Origin: Clostridiales bacterium | GTDB lineage: Bacteria > Bacillota > Clostridia > Saccharofermentanales > UBA5734 | DNA length: 12,180 nt | Assembly: GCA_007135995.1 (NCBI GenBank) | Contig: SLHU01000379.1 | Coordinates: forward strand, 1 to 12,180 | Direction: 5' to 3' | Part shown: in pieces, positions 6,840 through 12,180 of the stretch | How positions within the stretch are numbered: the first letter of the stretch is position 1 | How the letters are laid out: every line of letters begins with the position of its first letter | Position numbers and translations under genes: made by a program | The notes under the pieces: model-generated | What the model was told of the DNA's origin: nothing | Databases searched by the model: none | The model's input: only the letters and a program-made list of their open reading frames with translations

Positions 6840-7079
6840 GATTGTTTTTTGACTGGCATTAACGGTTGATGTAATCTGGTACTAAGACGATACAATGCAT
6901 TGAACTGGACGTGTTGCCCGGCAAAGAAACCAGACCAGGCCGCGTAAAGGATTGGCTGAGACTCGTGAAGACTGGGAAATGAACAGCTGAGATTTGCGAG
7001 CTTACAGCAAAGCATTAGTTAAGATTCGCAAGACAAAAGGAAGGGATTCAGCCAGATCAGGCTGAAACAGGTATCTTTT
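6840..7079 (+). promoter_or_regulatory. Upstream region of the four-gene sugar cassette, with candidate promoter
   Basis: No gene is supported here. TTGACT at 6849-6854 (five of six to consensus) is followed after 17 nt by TAATCT (6872-6877), a poor -10. TTGATG (6866-6871) with TACAAT (6891-6896) has a better -10 but a 19-nt spacer. Either would give a leader of about 170-200 nt before the epimerase gene. No terminator or riboswitch that I recognise lies between. Confidence 0.3.
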
Positions 7080-7985
7080 ATGAAAGTCTTGGTGACTGGC
7101 ACGAGCGGGCGCTTCGCACCGCATCTTGTACGTGAGCTGCTTAAGCATCAGCATGAAGTTGTCATTTTCTCCAGAAAGAAACCGCCGGAAGAATTTACTG
7201 AACTTGAATGGGTCAGCGGCGACTGCAACAGCATCACCGACTGTCTGAAGGCAATGAAAGGCCGCGGCTTTGATGCGGTCCAGCATGCAGCTGCCAAGCC
7301 AAGTCCCACCGATGCCCCTGATAGTGATACCTATAACGATCCGGGGCAGTTCCCGATGACGATGCAGACCAATATTATGGGACTTTATAATATGCTGCAG
7401 GCATCTCTGCGAAACGACGTGGGCATTTTCATCCAGACGGGTTCCAACTGCGCGCTGGGGCATGGCTACAGAATCAGCGGCCGGCCGTTTCAAATTGATT
7501 ATCTGCCCATTGATGAAAAACACCCCTGTGACCCGGAAGATGCCTATTCTTTTTCCAAGCTGACCGGAGAGCATTTGCTGGAAAGCTACAGCAAAGCCTA
7601 TGGGCTGCGCTGCCATGCCCTGCGGGCAGCCGGGATTACCAATGAAGTGCAGCGGATGAATATGGCACGGCAGGCGAAACCGCAAACCAGCTGGAACGAA
7701 TGGCTGTTCCCCTGGATCGCCAGTGAAGACCTGGCCGGCGCGCACCGGCTGCTGATGGAGCAGGCCGGCCGGATTCCTGTTTTTGGTACCTATTTTTGCA
7801 ATAATGATGATACAGGTCTGTTGGAACCCACGCGCGAGATAATCGAAAAATACCGACCCGACCTGCTGGATAAAATCAAAGAAGGTGAGCTGGAAGGGCA
7901 TGCGACTTTACTGTCGAACCAAAAGCTCAAAGACACCGTAAACTGGCAGCCGGTGCAAAACTGGCGTCAGCATCTGACTGATTGA
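7080..7985 (+). CDS. NAD(P)-dependent epimerase/dehydratase (extended SDR family)
   Basis: A sugar-acting oxidoreductase or epimerase of unknown substrate. The 301-aa protein starts in the Rossmann motif TGTSGRF (6-12), with GD at 47-48 as the nucleotide-contact region, and carries the catalytic YSFSK (Tyr156, Lys160). The position normally held by the catalytic Ser/Thr is in QTGSNCALG (119-127). The C-terminal SNQKLKDTVNWQPVQNW (279-295) is the usual extended-SDR end. ATG 7080 is preceded only by a weak site (ACAGG, 7067-7071), but an in-frame stop at 7020-7022 and the Rossmann strand at residue 2 leave no better start. It is first in a same-strand cassette; the next gene follows after 37 bases, so the two are likely one operon. 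It could equally be a sugar dehydrogenase or a UDP-sugar epimerase-like enzyme. Confidence 0.9.
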   Translation: MKVLVTGTSGRFAPHLVRELLKHQHEVVIFSRKKPPEEFTELEWVSGDCNSITDCLKAMKGRGFDAVQHAAAKPSPTDAPDSDTYNDPGQFPMTMQTNIMGLYNMLQASLRNDVGIFIQTGSNCALGHGYRISGRPFQIDYLPIDEKHPCDPEDAYSFSKLTGEHLLESYSKAYGLRCHALRAAGITNEVQRMNMARQAKPQTSWNEWLFPWIASEDLAGAHRLLMEQAGRIPVFGTYFCNNDDTGLLEPTREIIEKYRPDLLDKIKEGELEGHATLLSNQKLKDTVNWQPVQNWRQHLTD

Positions 7986-8022
7986 GAATAGATAATCATC
8001 AGAATAAGGGGAGGACAAACAT

Positions 8023-9156
8023 ATGACGAAAGACAGTGTATTAGGCCTTGGTGTTGTGGGTGTGGGATCGATTGGTATTCGTTCAGCACTGGATCATTTC
8101 GCGCTTGGTGACCTGGCAGATAAAGCCAGGATTGCCGCCGTCTGCGATCCGGTCGGTGAGCGTGCCAAAGCCGCGGCAGAAAAATACGGCGTGCCGGCCT
8201 GGTACGATTCTTACGAAGCCATGCTCAGCGACCCTCATGTGGACGCGGTCACGCTGTGTTCACCGATTGGCCTGCATTATCAGCAGGCGATGCAGGCACT
8301 GGCGGCCGGCAAACATATTCACAGCAACAAGACCATCACCACAACCGTAGCGGAGATCGACGAGATTATCAGCACCGCGGACACGTCAGGTTTGAAAGTC
8401 GTGTCTTCACCCGGCATGATGCTGATGCAGCATAACCAGCGCATGCGCCGGGCTGTGCTGGAAGAACGCCTGGGTCGGGTCAGCCTGGCAATAACCGGCG
8501 GTACTGGCGGCCAGCAGTATCACATAGATGAACCGATCCGCCAGGGACAGGACATTCTGACCAATACCAATCCCGCCTGGTATTTTAAAAAACCCGGCGG
8601 CGGCCCGATGTACGATGTCGGCGTCTATTTCCTGCATATCCTCACCGGTATTCTGGGTCCGGCCAGGCAGGTTTCAGCCTTCTCCGGAAAAGCCGTTTCG
8701 GAACTTCATTTCCGCGGCGAAACGCTGCCAAATGAAATGGACGACTCCACGTTTATCTCCCTCGATTTTGGTGATCAGCTGGCAGGGTTCATGTACGCGA
8801 TTGTTGATGGCAGCTTCGGCGACCGACTGGGGCCGTTCACGCCTTACCTGGTGGGGACAAAAGCAACGCTTGAGGGCGCTCGCCTGAACGGAAAACCGCT
8901 GATCTATGAAACGGATCACCAGCCGCATGTTACACCGGCTCATAAAGCGCTGCCGGAAAGCCATGTGTTTGAAGATATCATGCAGCTGGTGGACTGGGTG
9001 CGTGATGGTTCGCCTTCACTGGCGAATCTGGACCATGCCCGTCACGTGATTGATATTATCGATTCAGCTTACCAGGCTGCTGCCAGCGGCCGGACAATTC
9101 GGCTCAAAGACACACGATATCAGCCGCTGCCTCTGGAAGCGCTGGCGAAGATATAG
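8023..9156 (+). CDS. Gfo/Idh/MocA oxidoreductase with NKT in place of the EKP motif
   Basis: An NAD(P)-dependent dehydrogenase or reductase likely acting on a sugar, inositol or keto-sugar. The 377-aa protein has the Rossmann loop GVVGVGSIGIRS (10-21), AVCDP (39-43) at the end of the second strand, and the usual SPIGLHYQQAMQALAAGKH (80-98). The family motif EKP reads NKT at 102-104: the catalytic-site lysine (Lys103) is kept, but the flanking Glu and Pro are gone. The substrate domain has GGGPMYDVGVYFLH (192-205), with His205 in the usual position of the proton-relay His. A strong ribosome-binding site (AAGGGGAGG, 8006-8014) lies eight bases upstream. It follows the SDR gene by 37 bases and is followed closely by the TIM-barrel gene. 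NKT followed by TTT is consistent along the local sequence, so it looks like a subfamily trait rather than decay. Confidence 0.92.
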   Translation: MTKDSVLGLGVVGVGSIGIRSALDHFALGDLADKARIAAVCDPVGERAKAAAEKYGVPAWYDSYEAMLSDPHVDAVTLCSPIGLHYQQAMQALAAGKHIHSNKTITTTVAEIDEIISTADTSGLKVVSSPGMMLMQHNQRMRRAVLEERLGRVSLAITGGTGGQQYHIDEPIRQGQDILTNTNPAWYFKKPGGGPMYDVGVYFLHILTGILGPARQVSAFSGKAVSELHFRGETLPNEMDDSTFISLDFGDQLAGFMYAIVDGSFGDRLGPFTPYLVGTKATLEGARLNGKPLIYETDHQPHVTPAHKALPESHVFEDIMQLVDWVRDGSPSLANLDHARHVIDIIDSAYQAAASGRTIRLKDTRYQPLPLEALAKI

Positions 9157-9210
9157 GAACAGCAAATACATCTGCGCTTGACAGCGCAATATAATAAACA
9201 GGAGATGATG

Positions 9211-10038
9211 ATGATGATGAAACAAAATCCAATCGCTATCGCAAGTTACTCTTTTCATGGCATGCATAAGGAGGGGAGTATGGATTTGTTCCAGTATCTG
9301 GAAGTGATCCGTTCCCGTTATCAGGTGCATCAAGCCGATATCTGGTCGGGTTATCTGGTGTCGCTGGAGACCGATTACATTAAAAAAGTTCGCCAGGAAA
9401 TGGACCGGCGTGGTTTATCACTTGCCAACCTTTGTGTTGACGGCCCCGTTCTTTGGGCACCGGATCCGGAGCAAAGACAAGAAAATTACATGACAATGCT
9501 TCGCTATATTGAAGTTGCCAATTTACTGAATGCAAAAACGGTCCGGATTGACTTTGGCGGCAAAGACGGGGATGTCATGACTGAGGAAGCCTTTGAGCTG
9601 ATCGTCAGCCGTTACAAAACGTATTGCAGCCTTTGCCATGATCTGGGCATGAAAATAGGCCCGGAAAACCATTTTGGCCTGGACCGCAATCCAGATAATT
9701 TGAAGAAGGTCAGGGAGGCGGTAGACCATCCGGCATACGGACATCTGCTGCATTTTGGCAATCTGCCTGATTTCATGAACCAGATGGATGACCTGCTGCC
9801 GATTGTGATGCATACCCATGTCGCAGCCAATTCACTGCCGGAGGCTAAGGAAATTATCCGCCGTCTGCTGGCAGCCGGCTATGACGGCGCTTTATCGGTA
9901 GAACATCATACGGCCGCGCTGGAACTGGAGCGGGTGGAATGGCAGCTGGCCAGTCTGCGGGCGATTCTGGCTGAGGTGGGGCAGGAAGGCCTGGACGCAC
10001 CGGCTAAGCCAGATTATATGCAGACAGTTTATCGATGA
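9211..10038 (+). CDS. Sugar phosphate isomerase/epimerase-like TIM barrel (xylose isomerase-like)
   Basis: A metal-dependent isomerase, epimerase or lyase of the AP-endonuclease-2/xylose-isomerase-like fold. With the start at 9211 it is 275 aa, opening with strand IAIASYSFHG (8-17). Expected ligand positions are Glu152 in GPENH, His181 in LLHFGN, His201/His203 in MHTHVAANS and Glu231 in SVEHH. In relatives the second is usually Asp (xDFGN), so His181 is unusual. Five ATG codons in a row (9205-9219) follow AGGAG (9200-9204); ATG 9211 or 9214 has the best spacing. The TTG at 9178 has no ribosome-binding site. The gene starts about 54 bases after the preceding oxidoreductase and is probably in the same operon. 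Relatives beside Gfo/Idh/MocA enzymes act on keto-sugars or inosose, including beta-elimination of 3-keto-glycosides; which reaction applies here is unknown. Confidence 0.88.
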   Translation: MMMKQNPIAIASYSFHGMHKEGSMDLFQYLEVIRSRYQVHQADIWSGYLVSLETDYIKKVRQEMDRRGLSLANLCVDGPVLWAPDPEQRQENYMTMLRYIEVANLLNAKTVRIDFGGKDGDVMTEEAFELIVSRYKTYCSLCHDLGMKIGPENHFGLDRNPDNLKKVREAVDHPAYGHLLHFGNLPDFMNQMDDLLPIVMHTHVAANSLPEAKEIIRRLLAAGYDGALSVEHHTAALELERVEWQLASLRAILAEVGQEGLDAPAKPDYMQTVYR

Positions 10039-10266
10039 GATTGCTTGTTTCTGATGTTAAAGATCCTGAAGGCGATGGCTGCTGACCAGCTGATATTGTA
10101 ATAACCAATTCACTCATGTCAACGGTTTGATCGTGATCAGGATGACGGAAAACATCGAAAATGAGCCCCCTGTTTCGTAAACGGGGATGAACTGCGATAA
10201 TTCTGTTTGCGTTCAAGTCAGTTAAGAAAAACACGATATGCGTGAAGCATCATGGAGGTGCTGTAT
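10039..10266. other. Gap inside the cassette, with a compact hairpin
   Basis: About 230 bases separate the TIM-barrel gene from the second oxidoreductase gene. A tight stem (CCCC-GTTT with AAAC-GGGG, loop CGT, one bulged T) spans 10167-10186. It has no T-run, so it is not a standard terminator and may moderate read-through or mRNA decay. A short inverted repeat TGATC-GT-GATCA is at 10128-10139. No promoter that I would defend is visible. Confidence 0.5.
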
Positions 10267-11460
10267 ATGAAAACGATACGGATTGGCCTGATAGGAACAG
10301 GGATTATCGCGCATCAGCATGTAGCGAAGTATAAGAAAATCCCCGGTGTTGAACTGGTGGCTGCCTGCGACCTTAATCAGGCCAAACTTGACGCTTTTTG
10401 CGACCAGTATGGTATTCCCGACCGCGTGGCAGATTATCGCCTGCTGCTATCGCGAGACGATCTCGACGCGGTGGATGTCTGCCTGCATAACAACCTGCAC
10501 GCGCCGATCAGCATTGCGGTGATGGCAGCCGGTAAAAACTGCTACTGTGAAAAGCCGATGGCCGGATCGTATAAAGATGCTGTGGCGATGAAAAAGGCAG
10601 CAGATCATTTTAATGTGAAACTGCATATTCAGCTGAACATGCTGTACGGACCCCAGATGAACGCCGCCAAAAAGCTGGTGGAGAAAAACCGGCTGGGCAT
10701 GATCTATCATGCCAGATCATACGGCTATCGTCGCCGCGGCCGTCCTTATGTGGACGGGTATGCTGAAAAAGAGTTTGACTCCAGCTACTGGGCCGGACAC
10801 GGTGCGCTTTATGATATGGGTGTTTACCACATTTCGCAGCTTTTGTACCTGATGGATACACCTGCTGTCAAGCGGATTTCCGGATCTGTTTACCAGGAAC
10901 TGGCGATGGATGAAGGCCGCAGAAAGATCAGCGGATTTGATGTGGAAGAACTTGGTGTAGGCCTGGTCCACTTTAATAACAACCTGACACTCGATATCAT
11001 TGAAGCATGGGCTATCCATGGCGGCGCCTTTCCGCTGTCATCGCTTCACGGCAATGAAGGCGGGCTGCAGTTCACAGAAGCACCGGCCGGACCCCAGGGG
11101 CAGGGTGGTCGCCAGGTTCTGCGCTACTTTAGTGAAATTGAAGGCTATCCTGCTGAATCATTACTGGATGTGTCGGCTGAAGCGTATCGCCAGAGCAAAA
11201 TTGATCCGAATCATGACTGTTACCAGGATTCCCAGGCACACTGGATTGGCGTTCTCAGAGGCGATATAAAGCCTATAGACACGCCTGAGATCGCGCTGCA
11301 GACGATGCTTATATCGGAAGGTATTTTTCTCAGCAACCAGCTGAAGCGGGAAATTGCCGCAGATGAGATTTTTGAGCTGAGCCAGTCAAATGCTGTAAAG
11401 CAGCAGGAAACTGATTTCGGTACGCTGGATTATCCGGGTTATCCTTTCTTTGAAGCCTGA
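10267..11460 (+). CDS. Gfo/Idh/MocA oxidoreductase (canonical EKP motif)
   Basis: An NAD(P)-dependent sugar or inositol dehydrogenase/reductase; substrate not identifiable. The 397-aa protein has Rossmann motif RIGLIGTGIIAHQH (5-18), AACD (32-35), CLHNNLHAPISIAVMAAGKN (72-91) and the family motif EKP (95-97, in CEKPMAG). The second domain has GHGALYDMGVYHISQLLYL (177-195), with His188 in the proton-relay region. I chose ATG 10267 because GGAGG (10254-10258) ends eight bases before it; ATG 10252 overlaps that site and would add MEVLY. It is the second family member in the cassette but is clearly not a recent duplicate of the first: EKP is intact and the C-terminal half differs (long acidic tail ending DYPGYPFFEA). 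The 228-base gap upstream leaves room for its own promoter, so operon membership is probable rather than certain. Confidence 0.92.
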   Translation: MKTIRIGLIGTGIIAHQHVAKYKKIPGVELVAACDLNQAKLDAFCDQYGIPDRVADYRLLLSRDDLDAVDVCLHNNLHAPISIAVMAAGKNCYCEKPMAGSYKDAVAMKKAADHFNVKLHIQLNMLYGPQMNAAKKLVEKNRLGMIYHARSYGYRRRGRPYVDGYAEKEFDSSYWAGHGALYDMGVYHISQLLYLMDTPAVKRISGSVYQELAMDEGRRKISGFDVEELGVGLVHFNNNLTLDIIEAWAIHGGAFPLSSLHGNEGGLQFTEAPAGPQGQGGRQVLRYFSEIEGYPAESLLDVSAEAYRQSKIDPNHDCYQDSQAHWIGVLRGDIKPIDTPEIALQTMLISEGIFLSNQLKREIAADEIFELSQSNAVKQQETDFGTLDYPGYPFFEA

Positions 11461-11494
11461 TGAGTCATAATGAGAACCTTAAACCATTGCGCGC

Positions 11495-11547
11495 GTGCCT
11501 GCGCATGACCCTGTGAGAAAGCGAGTCGTGCAGGCACCCTGCGCAGG
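11495..11547. repeat. GC-rich inverted and direct repeats between the oxidoreductase and macro-domain genes
   Basis: GTGCCTGC (11495-11502) and GCAGGCAC (11530-11537) form a perfect 8-bp inverted repeat around a 27-base loop. CCTGCGCA occurs directly repeated at 11498-11505 and 11538-11545, the second as part of the perfect 10-bp palindrome CCTGCGCAGG (11538-11547). The block could form a large hairpin after the oxidoreductase stop codon. It lacks a T-run, so it may be a mRNA-end structure, a factor-assisted terminator or a protein-binding site. Confidence 0.5.
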
Positions 11548-11620
11548 ACACTAAGAACAAAGCCGTTCGAATTTTCAAATGAACGTATGACTGATGATGA
11601 ACGTCAGTTGAGGAGCGAAT

Positions 11621-12180
11621 ATGCCCTTTTCGATTATCCGACACGACATTACAAAGATGAAAACTGACGCGGTTGTCAATGCCGCGAATACGGCGCTTCA
11701 AGCAGGCGGTGGTGTCTGCGGCGCGATCTTCAAAGCTGCCGGTTCAGCCAAGCTGAAGGCAGCCTGTGACCGGCTGGCGCCAATCGCGACCGGTGAAGCT
11801 GTGATCACGCCCGGTTTCGATCTGCCGGCACGCTTTATTGTTCATACAGTCGGTCCAGTCTATCAGAATGGACGGCATGGTGAAAAGGAAAAGCTTCAGG
11901 CCTGTTATCAGAACAGCCTGAAGCTGGCTGCAGAGAACAACTGCGGCAGTATCGCCTTCCCGCTGATATCGAGCGGCATCTACGGCTACCCAAAGGAGTT
12001 GGCCTTACAGGTGGCAACTGACACCATTCAGGTCTTTCTCGAAGAGCACGAGCTTGATGTTTATCTGGTTGTCTTTGACCAGGCATCATTTGTGATCAGC
12101 GAGAAACTGCTGGGCGATGTGGCCAGCTATATCAGTGAGCATTATGTTGATCAGCACACGGATATAAGACGCCGGCAGAA
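11621..12180 (+). CDS. Macro-domain protein (ADP-ribose binding/hydrolase), incomplete at the right edge
   Basis: Likely binds ADP-ribose or removes it or its O-acetyl form from a target, in the cytoplasm. ATG 11621 has AGGAG (11611-11615) five bases upstream; the frame stays open for 186 full codons to the window end. Macro-domain features are clear: VVNAANTAL (18-26), the glycine loop GGGVCGAI (29-36), HTVGPVY (75-81) and the phosphate loop FPLISSGIYGYP (113-124). In classical MacroD enzymes the loop reads GGGVDGAIH with a catalytic Asp; here Cys33 and Phe37 replace Asp and His, so the usual hydrolase mechanism may not hold. After the domain (about residue 165) the chain continues with YISEHYVDQHTDIRRRQ, which fits a Gram-positive subgroup having a C-terminal helical extension; that extension would lie off the edge. 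It is 160 bases from the oxidoreductase gene and probably a separate unit. Confidence 0.88.
   Translation, partial: MPFSIIRHDITKMKTDAVVNAANTALQAGGGVCGAIFKAAGSAKLKAACDRLAPIATGEAVITPGFDLPARFIVHTVGPVYQNGRHGEKEKLQACYQNSLKLAAENNCGSIAFPLISSGIYGYPKELALQVATDTIQVFLEEHELDVYLVVFDQASFVISEKLLGDVASYISEHYVDQHTDIRRRQ

Noticed and set aside
6758..7015. Minus-strand open frame upstream of the hydrolase remnant
   Set aside because: It overlaps the hydrolase remnant in a different frame, has no ribosome-binding site, and its composition does not resemble a protein family.
7002..7901. Minus-strand open frame of 299 codons
   Set aside because: It is the antisense shadow of the SDR gene, which has a Rossmann motif, YxxxK and a family-typical end; the antisense product shows no recognisable motif and has no ribosome-binding site.

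Overview
The window looks like an ordinary-to-accessory stretch of a Bacillota (Firmicutes) chromosome of middling G+C. Evidence is the strong purine-rich ribosome-binding sites, sigma-A-like promoters, two likely TTG/GTG starts, a lipobox protein with 7TM-DISM/GGDEF architecture, and a macro-domain protein of a type I associate with Gram-positive bacteria. I see no rRNA, tRNA, CRISPR array, transposase or phage gene, and I cannot name a species.

Layout. 1-243: non-coding leader with a candidate promoter and a 9-bp inverted repeat. 244-1731 (+): a complete type I sulfatase with no signal peptide. 1789-3708 (-), convergent with it: a membrane diguanylate cyclase with a lipobox, sugar-binding-like sensor, 7TM-DISM region and GGEEF domain. 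3709-4107: a divergent control region. 4108-4689 (+): a thioredoxin-fold peroxiredoxin-like protein with CNHC motif, preceded by an extended -10 promoter lying inside a palindrome and an 11-codon leader ORF. 4690-4811: three successive hairpins, the last a strong, probably two-way, terminator. 4908-6290 (-): a two-domain sugar-1-phosphate nucleotidyltransferase with a left-handed beta-helix. 6498-6839 (-): the front half of an alpha/beta hydrolase, probably a pseudogene.

7080-11460 (+) is the most interesting part: four enzyme genes in one direction, namely an extended SDR epimerase/dehydrogenase, a Gfo/Idh/MocA oxidoreductase with an NKT motif in place of EKP, a xylose-isomerase-like TIM barrel with an apparent Asp-to-His change at a metal-ligand position, and a second Gfo/Idh/MocA oxidoreductase with normal EKP. 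Two NAD(P)-dependent sugar oxidoreductases beside a TIM-barrel isomerase/lyase resemble known oxidation, elimination or isomerisation, and reduction routes for glycosides, anhydrosugars or inositols. Here the set has no transporter, kinase, glycoside hydrolase or regulator beside it, so the substrate cannot be read from context. The upstream sulfatase could feed a desulfated sugar into such a route, but it is 5 kb away and separated by unrelated genes, so that link is speculation.

From 11621 (+) to the right edge runs an incomplete macro-domain protein, an ADP-ribose binder or hydrolase, with Cys where classical MacroD enzymes have the catalytic Asp.
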